Of a stretch of 64,000 nucleotides of DNA, positions 1 to 8,030 are shown piece by piece. The translations under genes and the position numbers were made by a program. Under the pieces are notes generated by a model, which saw only the letters and a program-made list of their open reading frames with translations, was not told the origin of the DNA and did not search any database. The stretch is taken from contig JAJCXM010000032.1 of the NCBI GenBank assembly GCA_029263455.1, positions 62,001-126,000 of the forward strand, written 5' to 3'. Positions within the stretch are counted from its first letter, which is position 1; each line of letters begins with the position of its first letter. The DNA is from Holophagae bacterium (lineage in GTDB: Bacteria; Acidobacteriota; Holophagae; Acanthopleuribacterales; Acanthopleuribacteraceae).

Positions 1-109
1 GCAAGTCATCGAGTGAAAGATCAGTCACCTCGTTTGTCTGGGTTTGCGCGACACAAACCAAGCAAATAGCCAAGAAATAGGCGTACAGGAGTCGGCTCAT
101 TCGATACAT
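1..109 (-). CDS. TonB-dependent receptor, N-terminal fragment (partial)
   Basis: The reverse strand from 109 reads Met-Tyr-Arg-Met, then a hydrophobic signal peptide (LLYAYFLAICLVCVA), then VTDLSLDDL, and runs off the left edge of the window. The 'DLSL(D/E)(D/E)L' segment just after a signal peptide is typical of the mature N-terminus of TonB-dependent outer-membrane receptors, which bring large or scarce ligands across the outer membrane. Only about 36 residues are visible, so plug and barrel cannot be checked. A second start, Met at 100, would give a slightly shorter signal. It diverges from two periplasmic binding proteins and a sensor kinase, which suggests a shared ligand (inference). 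Other secreted proteins cannot be excluded. Confidence 0.6.
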   Translation of the reverse strand, partial: MYRMSRLLYAYFLAICLVCVAQTQTNEVTDLSLDDL

Positions 110-131
110 TTTCCTAGACAAGTCTACCTCA

Positions 132-160
132 TATCTAATGCTTTTAGAGCAGGTTGACAA
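132..160 (-). promoter_or_regulatory. Possible promoter of the TonB-receptor gene
   Basis: On the minus strand a -35-like TTGTCA (155-160) lies 17 bp from a weak -10-like TAGATA (132-137), about 23 bp before the receptor start at 109. The -35 matches 5 of 6 consensus bases and the -10 only 3 of 6, so this is tentative. Confidence 0.25.
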
Positions 161-202
161 GGATAATGCAAATTCGCTCGTGACGGGATCCAGTTATTAA
201 AA

Positions 203-211
203 TGCTACAAT
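203..211 (+). promoter_or_regulatory. Extended -10 promoter for the binding-protein/kinase operon
   Basis: TGC followed by TACAAT (206-211) is an extended -10 element. It would place transcription start near 218, about 20 bp ahead of the ATG at 239. No good -35 is present at the usual distance, which is tolerated for extended -10 promoters. Confidence 0.4.
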
Positions 212-238
212 GAGGGCCAATCCTCCACAGGACGGACA

Positions 239-943
239 ATGCAGGCGATCATCGTCACATTGATTTTGATGACTTTGTCTTGGCAGAGTTACTCAACTGA
301 GGGTCTCGTTTGTTACGTATATCTACCAACAACGGACCGACCTCGCGCTGTGCAGGATGGATTGTCTGGTGCTTATCCCAATGTGAGTTTTGTCGTCTTT
401 GGACGTTTTCAGGAGTTTCGCCAAAGGGTTAGCCATGAAAATCCAGACGCGATTCTGACCCTGCCCTTAATCAGTCAGGAAGTTGAGGGCTATCAGACCG
501 TTCTCCAAGGCTACGCTCAAGGACAAAGCAGCCAAGCACTCAAGTTGCTCACGGTGGGTGAACAGACCCAAATCGCAGAGGAAATGGTGGTTGGTGTTGT
601 TGATCTGTTGGGTCGTCGGGCCATGCAAGAACACACAGCAAAGATGTTGAACCTAAAGTCTGTAAGGGTTCGTACCGTCACTAAACTAGAGGATTTGTTA
701 ACGCTTTTGCAATTTCAAGACGTCGATGCGATTCTCGTTCAATCTTCAACTGTTCCTTTTTTTATCAACCGCTCGAGACTGGATTTGCATGCACATGCGC
801 TTAACCAGTCAAGACTAGGGTTGCCATCGATCGCCATTCGGGTTTCTGGCAGCGGTACCGGCAAACGCGTCAAAGAGGCGTTTGTGCCGCTGAGTTCCGA
901 GATTCAGGCGTTACTGGGGGTGGAATCATGGCAAGAACCATGA
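239..943 (+). CDS. Periplasmic substrate-binding-like protein
   Basis: A 234-residue exported protein: an N-terminal hydrophobic signal (IIVTLILMTLSWQSYS) is followed by a small alpha/beta domain. Segments such as 'NPDAILTLPLIS' and 'DVDAILVQSSTVPFF' are the strand-turn pattern of type 2 periplasmic binding folds (PhnD-like or SBP_bac-like), but the family assignment is by overall look only. An AGGA ribosome site precedes the ATG. Its 3' end overlaps the next gene, a second binding protein, by 16 bp, and a histidine kinase follows, so it probably delivers ligand to the sensor rather than to an ABC transporter: no permease or ATPase gene is nearby. The ligand is unknown. Confidence 0.55.
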   Translation: MQAIIVTLILMTLSWQSYSTEGLVCYVYLPTTDRPRAVQDGLSGAYPNVSFVVFGRFQEFRQRVSHENPDAILTLPLISQEVEGYQTVLQGYAQGQSSQALKLLTVGEQTQIAEEMVVGVVDLLGRRAMQEHTAKMLNLKSVRVRTVTKLEDLLTLLQFQDVDAILVQSSTVPFFINRSRLDLHAHALNQSRLGLPSIAIRVSGSGTGKRVKEAFVPLSSEIQALLGVESWQEP

Positions 944-1893
944 TTTTCTGGTGGGCCTTGTGCCTCTCTTATTGGCCTGCACAAAGTGCCGAACGATTCT
1001 CATTGTTGATTCTCGGTCCAGACAGTGCTGGCTTCCAGGAAGTAGTCAATGCCCTCCCTCTGGAATTAGGCAGTGAATTCACCATCACCCATCGGATCGT
1101 CAATGAGCGCACCAGTTTCGAAAGGTACATGCAATATATTGAACAAATAAAGCCCCAAGTTATGGTCCTAATGGACAATGTTTCAATTAACTACTACCGC
1201 CGATACCAGCACATCCATAGTCAGCCGGAAAAACAAATCCCAGCAGTCGCGGCCATGGCTCTTTTTATGGACCAAGCCATCGATGGGCTCAACCAGGTTG
1301 TTGGCATCCGTTACGAAGTGCCAGCCGTGATAAGTTTAGTAAATCTACGAGACTTGATGGAGCAACCCTTTACACGGGTGGGCGTCGTATATCGCGCCCA
1401 AACCAAACCCTTCTTTGAACAACAGAAGTTAACATGTAGTCGAGAGCAGATAGAATTGATAGGCGTTGAGGTTCCTAGTCAGTCGGATAAGATGAATAAA
1501 CAATTAAAAAATGCGTTGTCCCAGTTGATCAAACAAGATGATGTCGATGCACTTTGGATTTTGAATGACTCGGCTTTACTAACAGAGCACGCCCTAACAT
1601 ATGTTTGGCTACCTCGAATTCGTCGGTTTAAGGGACCGGTGGTCGTTGGTGTTAGGCCACTGGTGGAAAAAGTTCCACTTGGCAACTTTGCCGTCGTACC
1701 TGATCATCAAGGTATGGGCAAACAGATTGCAAACTTGATTTTCGAGATGGTGGAAGGCGGATTTGATTTTGATGGCCCCAAGGTTTTCAACCCAGTTTCG
1801 GTAGAAACTATTCTCAATTATCGGCAAGCTAGAAAGCAGTTTTCTATCAACTCGGAAAAATTGGGTCAGGTTGATCTGATCCTGTCGAATTGA
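928..1893 (+). CDS. ABC_sub_bind-type periplasmic binding protein
   Basis: A 321-residue protein with a signal peptide ending near 'PAQSA'. The rest resembles the ABC transporter substrate-binding family that includes TrpX-like proteins (periplasmic binding fold type 1): 'KPQVMVLMDNVSINYY', 'VGVVYRAQTKPFFEQQ' and 'DVDALWILNDSALLTEHALTYV' are the alternating strand and helix blocks, and 'VPDHQGMGKQIANLIFEMVEGG' is the usual C-terminal helix. It overlaps the preceding binding protein by 16 bp and the kinase gene begins within about 10 bp of its stop, so all three are probably co-translated. As no ABC permease accompanies it, a sensory role feeding the kinase is likely (inference). The ligand cannot be read from the sequence. 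Confidence 0.65.
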   Translation: MARTMIFWWALCLSYWPAQSAERFSLLILGPDSAGFQEVVNALPLELGSEFTITHRIVNERTSFERYMQYIEQIKPQVMVLMDNVSINYYRRYQHIHSQPEKQIPAVAAMALFMDQAIDGLNQVVGIRYEVPAVISLVNLRDLMEQPFTRVGVVYRAQTKPFFEQQKLTCSREQIELIGVEVPSQSDKMNKQLKNALSQLIKQDDVDALWILNDSALLTEHALTYVWLPRIRRFKGPVVVGVRPLVEKVPLGNFAVVPDHQGMGKQIANLIFEMVEGGFDFDGPKVFNPVSVETILNYRQARKQFSINSEKLGQVDLILSN

Positions 1894-1901
1894 GCCTTAT
1901 C

Positions 1902-4091
1902 ATGAAGTCTATTCGTCAAAAACTGACCCTGCGAAATACACTGAATTTGGCGGTGTTATTCTCCGTCGTTTTCGTTTTGCTATTTGTGGTAACTGACCGA
2001 AGAAATCGTATTCGCTTACAGCAGACCCGAGATCGAATTGAGTCAGGACTCGTAGAGAAAGGTAGATTGCTTGTTTCCAATAGCGCCTTTCTTCTAGGTG
2101 TCTATATTGAGGACAATTCGATTACCACCGTAGGCGATATGGTTCGCAACACGGTTAATGGCAATCAAGAAGTGCTTTATGGTGGCTACGTGCGCTTCGA
2201 GGACTACCAACCGTGGGTTTGGGTCACACCTGGAGATCCCGACGGCGTCATTGAAAGCGAGTTGGGCATGCGCAGCCATACTACTGAATGGGCATTCTCT
2301 CAGAAACGCACCAGTCATCGCTTAACGGAACTCGGTGGTCAACGTGTATATGAGTTTTCCGCCCCGGTTCGACTGCCTTACTCTGATGAGAGTGATCCAA
2401 TCGCAGGATCAATCATATTTGGGTTCACGTCGGCGTTGCTAGACCAGGAGTTAGCCGCGGCTGAAGACGCGTACAAGTCTGAATCCAATAGGCTTTTGGG
2501 CGCTTTTGCAATGTTAGGTGCCTTGGCTTTACTACTCGGATACTTGGTTATGCGCAGACTAGCCGAAAAAATAACTGAGCCGATTGAACGGCTGACGTCC
2601 GCAGCAAACACCATCGCTGGCGGTGAGTATGGCACGCAAGTAAAAGTAGAAAGTGAAGATGAAATCCAAGATTTAGCCACGGCCTTTAATACGATGTCTC
2701 ATGACATGAGCATTACCCTGCAGGACTTGAAAACCAAGAACACTCAACTGCAGCGGGCTCGCAATGAATTGTCGGATTTGAATCGGCTGCTCGAGGAAAA
2801 GGTTGTTGAACGAACAAGGCAATTAAGCGCAAGCGAAAACAAATTCCGAACATTATTTAATGAGTCGGCGGACGCTTTTGTTGTCGGCGACATTGATCGC
2901 ATCATTGATTGCAATCCTGCCATGTTAAGCCTGGTTCGCTGTCCCGACAAGAATACCTTCATGGCTAGCCCAGTCAAAGAATACTTCCCTAAGGTTCAGG
3001 CTGATGGACAGAAGTCATGGGTCATGCTCCAAGATGCCTACAATCGGGCTGTTACCGAGGGCAGTCAGTTGTATGAGTGGGAAATGAAGCGTCATGACGG
3101 TACGGCCTTTATGGCTGAGGCCGTTGTTACCTCATTTCCGCTTGGCGATCGAATGGTTTTACATGGTGTTCTACGCGACATAAGTGAAAGAAAACGGACC
3201 GAAGTTGCTTTGGCCCTGGCTCAAGAAAGGCTTATTAAGACAGCGCATAGCTCTGGAATGGCTGAGATAGCTACCGGTGTATTGCACAACATCGGCAATA
3301 TCATTAATAGCGTGAACATATCTGTCCAGCGACTGGAAGGAACGCTCGGCGGTCTGCGTTTCAACGCGCTTATCAAGGCCAATGAATTGTTGCAGTCTCA
3401 TAAAGACGATTTTGCTTCTTTTCTGACTGAAGATGAGAAAGGTCGCAAGTGGCCTGATTTCATGGACCGTCTAACCGGGTTCTTAAAAGAAGATTTCATT
3501 ATTGTGCGTGAAGAGACTTCAGATCTAATGGCGAAAGTTGACCTGATGCGAGATGTCATCTTCACTCAACAAAACTACGCCAAGTCTGAAATGTACGTAG
3601 AGATCACGTCCGTACGCGAATTAGTCGATGACGCCATCAAATTGCAGATCGGGGCTCTTCAACGTCAGGACATCGAAATATCGAGAATGTACCAAGCGGA
3701 GCCAAGGGGTAATGCGGCTCGCATCAAACTCATTCACGTCCTGACTAACCTCATAAAGAACGCCTTGGAGGCCATGTCTGGCAATGATCACTTGAGGAAA
3801 CCCAAACAACTCTCCATCGGCATCGATCGCACCGCAACAGGACTAGTTGAAATTGTCGTCGCTGACAACGGTTGTGGCATAGAGCGCGCAAACATAGATC
3901 GTATTTTTCACCATGGCTACACAACTAAACCTGACGGTCATGGGTTTGGCCTTCATACTTGTGCCAACTTCATGAACGAGATGGGTGGCGAACTTTACGT
4001 GACTAGCGATGGTGAGGGTTGTGGTGCCACCTTCATCATGCGGTTCCCCCTACAAGACCCGCAGGAAGTCACTTCAGTTAGTCGCGGCTGA
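1902..4091 (+). CDS. Membrane sensor histidine kinase (HAMP-PAS-HATPase)
   Basis: About 729 residues from the ATG at 1902; an in-frame TTG at 1890 is the alternative start. Order: N-terminal membrane helix, a periplasmic sensor region of about 150 residues, a second membrane helix (LLGAFAMLGALALLLGYLVM), a HAMP linker, a coiled coil, a PAS domain, then the kinase core. The likely phosphorylated histidine is in 'ATGVLHNIGNIINS' (near residue 461), an atypical dimerisation motif known from some stand-alone kinases. The ATPase boxes are clear: N box 'NLIKNALEAM', G1 'VADNGCGI', G2 'GHGFGLHTCANFM'. It follows two periplasmic binding proteins, probably its ligand sensors. No receiver domain or response regulator is adjacent. 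The gene overlaps the convergent gst gene by 18 bp at its 3' end. Confidence 0.85.
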   Translation: MKSIRQKLTLRNTLNLAVLFSVVFVLLFVVTDRRNRIRLQQTRDRIESGLVEKGRLLVSNSAFLLGVYIEDNSITTVGDMVRNTVNGNQEVLYGGYVRFEDYQPWVWVTPGDPDGVIESELGMRSHTTEWAFSQKRTSHRLTELGGQRVYEFSAPVRLPYSDESDPIAGSIIFGFTSALLDQELAAAEDAYKSESNRLLGAFAMLGALALLLGYLVMRRLAEKITEPIERLTSAANTIAGGEYGTQVKVESEDEIQDLATAFNTMSHDMSITLQDLKTKNTQLQRARNELSDLNRLLEEKVVERTRQLSASENKFRTLFNESADAFVVGDIDRIIDCNPAMLSLVRCPDKNTFMASPVKEYFPKVQADGQKSWVMLQDAYNRAVTEGSQLYEWEMKRHDGTAFMAEAVVTSFPLGDRMVLHGVLRDISERKRTEVALALAQERLIKTAHSSGMAEIATGVLHNIGNIINSVNISVQRLEGTLGGLRFNALIKANELLQSHKDDFASFLTEDEKGRKWPDFMDRLTGFLKEDFIIVREETSDLMAKVDLMRDVIFTQQNYAKSEMYVEITSVRELVDDAIKLQIGALQRQDIEISRMYQAEPRGNAARIKLIHVLTNLIKNALEAMSGNDHLRKPKQLSIGIDRTATGLVEIVVADNGCGIERANIDRIFHHGYTTKPDGHGFGLHTCANFMNEMGGELYVTSDGEGCGATFIMRFPLQDPQEVTSVSRG

Positions 4092-4715
4092 ACCTTGCTT
4101 AGCGCTTGCTGCAGCCATATTCAAGTGTCCATCGATGCTTTCAATGCGTTTGATCCATGCCTGAATCGAAACTACCGTGGATAAATCAAATCCGCCCTCG
4201 TGGGCGACATGTGTGTAAGCGTAAAGTGCAATGTCAGCTGTCGTAGCATGCGTACCACATAAGAACGGGGTTTGTTGTAGTTGGTGTTCCATGACCTCTA
4301 GCGCTTGCTTGCCTGCAACTAGATTACGCTCATATTGCTGTTGTCTGTCACTGGGCATCTTTAAGTATTGTTTAATGAAGCGATTCACGGCAATCGTTGG
4401 TTCGTGATTGTATTGCTCAAAGAATTGCCACTGCATGACTTTTGCCCTTTGCCAGCGATCATCTGGAAACAAGGAACTACCCTCAGCTAGGTAATTCAAA
4501 ATAGCGTTAGACTCGGTCAGGACCCCTTTTTCCGGGAATACGGCGACCGGGATGCGTCCATTGGGGTTCAGTGTTAGAAATTCAGCCCGTTTTGTTTGTC
4601 CGGCTAAGACATCGACATCTATCCACTTATAATCCAGACCATTTTGGTTGAGAATCCACCAGACCTTATAACAATTACCAGACCTTAGATCGCCATAAAC
4701 GCGAATTCTGGCCAC
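4074..4715 (-). CDS. Glutathione S-transferase family protein
   Basis: 213 residues, normal for cytosolic glutathione transferases. The N-terminal thioredoxin-like half has 'SGNCYKVWW' (catalytic Ser/Cys region), 'NPNGRIPV' with the cis-proline, and 'LTESNAILNYL', the Glu-Ser pair that binds the gamma-glutamyl group. The C-terminal helical domain contains the 'TTADIALYAYTHVA' N-capping motif. The start is GTG at 4715, overlapping the stop of sufT by one base (TAGTG), so it is translationally coupled to the suf operon as its last gene. A role in thiol or oxidative protection alongside iron-sulfur assembly is inferred from position; the true substrate is unknown. Confidence 0.88.
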   Translation of the reverse strand: MARIRVYGDLRSGNCYKVWWILNQNGLDYKWIDVDVLAGQTKRAEFLTLNPNGRIPVAVFPEKGVLTESNAILNYLAEGSSLFPDDRWQRAKVMQWQFFEQYNHEPTIAVNRFIKQYLKMPSDRQQQYERNLVAGKQALEVMEHQLQQTPFLCGTHATTADIALYAYTHVAHEGGFDLSTVVSIQAWIKRIESIDGHLNMAAASAKQGSAATN

Positions 4716-5044
4716 TAGATAAAACCCAACTGGAATTGCGCTTCTTCAGACATTTTTGAAGGTTCCCAGGGTGGGTCCCAAACAATGTCAACGAAGGCAG
4801 AGGCTACACCTGGAACTTGTCCCGCTTGCATTTGTACTTCAGCGGGAAGTTCTTGGGCTGCTGGACAATTGGGCGTGGTTAGGGTCATGTCGATATGTAC
4901 GGCCATCGAAACCTGATCAATGTCGATTTTGTAAATCAAACCCATATCATAGATATTGACAGGGATTTCGGGGTCGTACACCTGACGTAACGCTTCGACA
5001 ATATCAAGTCGTAATTGTTCGATCTGCAATTCATCCGTATTCAT
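4715..5044 (-). CDS. sufT: SufT-like DUF59 (MIP18 family) iron-sulfur assembly protein
   Basis: 109 residues from the ATG at 5044, which has a GGAG ribosome site and starts 5 bp after the sufU stop. A longer reading to 5122 would run far into sufU and is unlikely. The core 'VYDPEIPVNIYDMGLIYKI' and 'LTTPNCPAAQELPAEV' are hallmarks of the DUF59/MIP18 family, with the conserved acidic residues and single Cys. Members such as SufT and PaaD assist maturation of iron-sulfur proteins, probably at delivery of clusters to client proteins. The C-terminal 'VDIVWDPPWEPSKMSEEAQFQLG' also matches. Seventh gene of the suf operon, cytoplasmic. Confidence 0.88.
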   Translation of the reverse strand: MNTDELQIEQLRLDIVEALRQVYDPEIPVNIYDMGLIYKIDIDQVSMAVHIDMTLTTPNCPAAQELPAEVQMQAGQVPGVASAFVDIVWDPPWEPSKMSEEAQFQLGFI

Positions 5045-5049
5045 GACTT

Positions 5050-5505
5050 CTACTCCGTCGTGACAACTTGGTTTGATTGTTCGAGCGCCGCTTTCAGCGT
5101 GTGCCAAGGTAAGCTGGCGCACTTGACGCGCATGGGATACTTGCGGACGCCGATGAAAACAGCTAACTTGCCGAGTGTCTCCGGGTCGACGGTGTCGTTA
5201 TCGCTGGCCACCGCATGATGAAATCGGTCAAAGAGTTGATGTACTTGCTCGCGATCTTTGCCCTTAACCTGCTGAGTCATCATCGAAGAGGAGGCCGTGC
5301 AGATGGCACAACCTTTTCCCTGAAACGAGATATCATCAACTTTGTCGTTCGTCATGGAAAGAAAAACGCGAATCTGATCCCCGCATAACGGGTTAAAGCC
5401 CTCAACAGTGCTAGTCGCGTCGTCAATGACCCGAAAATTTCTCGGGGTCCGCGAGTGATCGAGAATAACTTGCTGATAGAGATCTTGTAAGTCGTTTACA
5501 TCCAT
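5050..5505 (-). CDS. sufU: SufU sulfur-transfer protein for iron-sulfur assembly
   Basis: 151 residues with the three conserved cysteine motifs of the SufU/IscU fold: 'NPLCGDQ', 'GKGCAICTASSSMM' and 'KCASLPWHTLKAAL'. The insertion between the second and third motifs fits SufU rather than IscU. SufU takes persulfide sulfur from SufS and passes it to the SufBCD scaffold; the zinc-binding Cys/Asp residues are present. Its ATG overlaps the sufS stop by one base (TAATG), so the two partners are translationally coupled. SufU in place of SufE is typical of Firmicutes, Actinobacteria and several other phyla. Confidence 0.92.
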   Translation of the reverse strand: MDVNDLQDLYQQVILDHSRTPRNFRVIDDATSTVEGFNPLCGDQIRVFLSMTNDKVDDISFQGKGCAICTASSSMMTQQVKGKDREQVHQLFDRFHHAVASDNDTVDPETLGKLAVFIGVRKYPMRVKCASLPWHTLKAALEQSNQVVTTE

Positions 5506-6758
5506 TAGCCCACTAACACCTTTCTGACGTGACGCAATCCCTCAACCAACGCATCCACTTCATCTCTGGTATTGTAAAAAGCAAAAGAAGCTCTAACCGT
5601 GGCCGGAACGTCAAAGTGTTGCATGACTGGCTGGGCACAATGGTGTCCGGTCCTTACACATATACCGGCATGACTGAGAATCGTTCCCACATCGTGGGGA
5701 TGTGCGTCTTCCATCCAAAATGATATGACACTTGCTTTTTTAGGGGCCTGTCCAATGATCCGTAAACTATTCAACTCGGATAGTTGTTGCTGACCGTATT
5801 CTAGTAAGTCTTGCTCATGCTCAGTGACAGCAACCCAATCCAACTGCGCCATATAATCAATGGCAGCACCTAAGCCAATAGCACCGGATATATTGGGCGT
5901 ACCGGCTTCGAATTTGTGGGGCAAATCATTGTAGAGGGTGCGGTCAAAAGACACGTATTTGATCATTTCACCGCCACCTTGATAAGGCGCCATGGCATCT
6001 AAGAGTTCATGGCGGCCAAAAAGGGCGCCAATGCCAGTAGGCGCAAACATTTTGTGACCGGAGATTGCATAAAAATCACAGCCAAGATCCTGCACGTCTA
6101 TCGGATAGTGAGGTGCAGCTTGAGCCCCGTCAATGATTGTGACGGCACCAACAGATTTGGCTTGTTGAATCATGTCCTTGATCGGGTTAACGGTACCAAG
6201 TGCATTTGAAACATGAATACATGCGAAAATCTTGGTCCGTTTACTGAGTAGTCCGGTAAATGCTTCCTGATTTAGGGCTCCATACTCGTCAAGAGGGATG
6301 ACCTTTAAGCTGGCGCCCGTTTGCTCACAAACCATTTGCCAGGGCACGATGTTTGAGTGATGTTCCATATGACTGATGAGCACTTCGTCGCCTGCCTGTA
6401 ACAAAGGGCGAGCGTAACTTTGCGCCAATAAGTTCATCGCTTCTGTCGTCCCGCGAACAAATATGACTTCTTTGGAGCTAGGCGCATTCAAGAAATTCTG
6501 GACCTTTTGCCGAGCGCCTTCGTAGAGGTCGGTCGCCTCTTCACTAAGGATGTGTACGCCTCGATGTACGTTAGCGTTATGGCATTCGTAATATTGAGTC
6601 ACGGCATCTAAGACGGCTTTAGGTTTTTGGCTAGTAGCGGCATTGTCTAAATAAACCAGCGGTTTCGATGATGATATGCGGCGCTTCAGTATGGGGAAGT
6701 CGTCGCGTACGGACTCTAAATTGAATTGAACTGCATGGGGTCGAGATAATAACGTCAT
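5505..6758 (-). CDS. sufS: SufS cysteine desulfurase
   Basis: 417 residues, full length for group II cysteine desulfurases. The enzyme uses pyridoxal phosphate to remove sulfur from cysteine, leaving a persulfide on an active-site cysteine. Visible motifs: 'YLDNAATSQKPKAVLDA' at the N-terminus, 'VFVRGTTEAMNL'-type nucleotide/PLP loop (here IFVRGTTEAMNL), 'EHHSNIVPW', the PLP-binding lysine in 'ISGHKMFAPTG', and the catalytic cysteine loop 'CVRTGHHCAQPVM' near the C-terminus. It overlaps sufD upstream by 4 bp (ATGA) and sufU downstream by 1 bp. Confidence 0.95.
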   Translation of the reverse strand: MTLLSRPHAVQFNLESVRDDFPILKRRISSSKPLVYLDNAATSQKPKAVLDAVTQYYECHNANVHRGVHILSEEATDLYEGARQKVQNFLNAPSSKEVIFVRGTTEAMNLLAQSYARPLLQAGDEVLISHMEHHSNIVPWQMVCEQTGASLKVIPLDEYGALNQEAFTGLLSKRTKIFACIHVSNALGTVNPIKDMIQQAKSVGAVTIIDGAQAAPHYPIDVQDLGCDFYAISGHKMFAPTGIGALFGRHELLDAMAPYQGGGEMIKYVSFDRTLYNDLPHKFEAGTPNISGAIGLGAAIDYMAQLDWVAVTEHEQDLLEYGQQQLSELNSLRIIGQAPKKASVISFWMEDAHPHDVGTILSHAGICVRTGHHCAQPVMQHFDVPATVRASFAFYNTRDEVDALVEGLRHVRKVLVG

Positions 6759-8026
6759 TTCGGCTCCTGGCCTGCGAATCTGGCATCAATGGCGCGTTCG
6801 ATGTGGTTACGCACAAAGGGTTGTTCTATTTGATCAGCAATTTCGTGGGCAAAAGCTCGTATCAACATCTGCCGTGCTTGGTGGCGGGGGATTCCGCGTG
6901 CCATTAAATAGAACAACGAATCTAAGTCTAAGCTTCCGGTTGTCGCGCCGTGTTGGCATTTGACATCGTCTGCGTAGATTTCCAGTTGCGGCATCGCATT
7001 TACGCGCGCATTATCAGAGAGCAACAGGTTTTTGTTGCTTTGACCGGCATCGGTTTTCTGAGCACCTTTACCAACCACAACACGACCCGTAAAAACGCCA
7101 TGAGATTGATCGTCAAAAATACCGCGCACCCATTGACGACTCGTACAGGATTCGGCAACGTGGCGTATGCATAACTGGTTTTCTATCTGTTCAGATGACT
7201 GACCAAGCATTAAGGCATGGATTTCGGTATGCGCATGTGTCCCGCTTAACGATATGTCGCATTGCTGTCGAAACTGCTTTCCAGATAAATTGAATACCAA
7301 GAATTTGTAATTCGCGTCCTTTTGAACATCAATTTGTGTGTCGCGAAAATGAAATTGCTGCTGGCCCTCTTCAACCACTAAGGTATGGGTCAACTGAGCT
7401 CCTGGTTGCAACTCAATATCAACGACGCTGTTCGTCCAAGCTGAATCTTGATTACGGCTCTCGTAGCGCTCAATAAAATGAACTTGAGCGCCAGCTCCAA
7501 TCTTTAAGGTGACCTTAGGGTGGCGGCTGATCTTGCCATCATGGTCCTGTACGTAATGGAGCAGGATCGGTGCGACAAGTTTCGTGTTTGCCGCAACATC
7601 GATGACTGGACCTGCTTGCAAAAGGGCCGTATTTAGCGCACGAAATACGTTGGATTGAGCAAAAGCTGACTGTTCAGGCAACATCCCGTGTTGACGGATG
7701 GCTCGCCAATCATCGACTTTGACGCCTTGCACGTCGACACCATTCTTGATCTGTTGTCCGTTGACATAATGGATATGAGATTCAGTAATGTGCAACCAGG
7801 GGTCGTCAACAACATTTGAGCTGGCCGCATGTTCATCCAGGTTTTGACCAAAATGTTGCTTGGTGAACTCTTTGAGTTTCGTAAATCGAAAACTCTCCTC
7901 TCGATTGCTAGGCCAACCTTGATCCGTGACAAGACGCAACGCCTCGTGACGTACGGCTCGTAGTGATTGGGCTTCACCTTCAATGAGACTACTTAATGAC
8001 TCAATGGATTGCGATTCAGCGCTCAT
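6755..8026 (-). CDS. sufD: SufD iron-sulfur scaffold subunit
   Basis: 423 residues from the ATG at 8026, preceded by GGAG and lying 4 bp after the sufC stop; an upstream in-frame start at 8062 would overlap sufC. SufD pairs with SufB and two SufC ATPases to form the SufBC2D scaffold where clusters are built. The right-handed beta-helix core is seen in the middle, and the conserved C-terminal block 'VKCQHGATTGSLDLDSLFYL' followed by 'MARGIPRHQARQMLIRAF' is diagnostic for the SufB/SufD family. SufD is needed for iron entry in the Escherichia coli system (family knowledge). Confidence 0.93.
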   Translation of the reverse strand: MSAESQSIESLSSLIEGEAQSLRAVRHEALRLVTDQGWPSNREESFRFTKLKEFTKQHFGQNLDEHAASSNVVDDPWLHITESHIHYVNGQQIKNGVDVQGVKVDDWRAIRQHGMLPEQSAFAQSNVFRALNTALLQAGPVIDVAANTKLVAPILLHYVQDHDGKISRHPKVTLKIGAGAQVHFIERYESRNQDSAWTNSVVDIELQPGAQLTHTLVVEEGQQQFHFRDTQIDVQKDANYKFLVFNLSGKQFRQQCDISLSGTHAHTEIHALMLGQSSEQIENQLCIRHVAESCTSRQWVRGIFDDQSHGVFTGRVVVGKGAQKTDAGQSNKNLLLSDNARVNAMPQLEIYADDVKCQHGATTGSLDLDSLFYLMARGIPRHQARQMLIRAFAHEIADQIEQPFVRNHIERAIDARFAGQEPK

Positions 8027-8030
8027 GGCT

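Noticed and set aside
4715-5122. Longer 135-residue version of sufT
   Set aside because: The extra 26 residues would overlap sufU by 73 bp; the ATG at 5044 has its own GGAG and matches the family's start.
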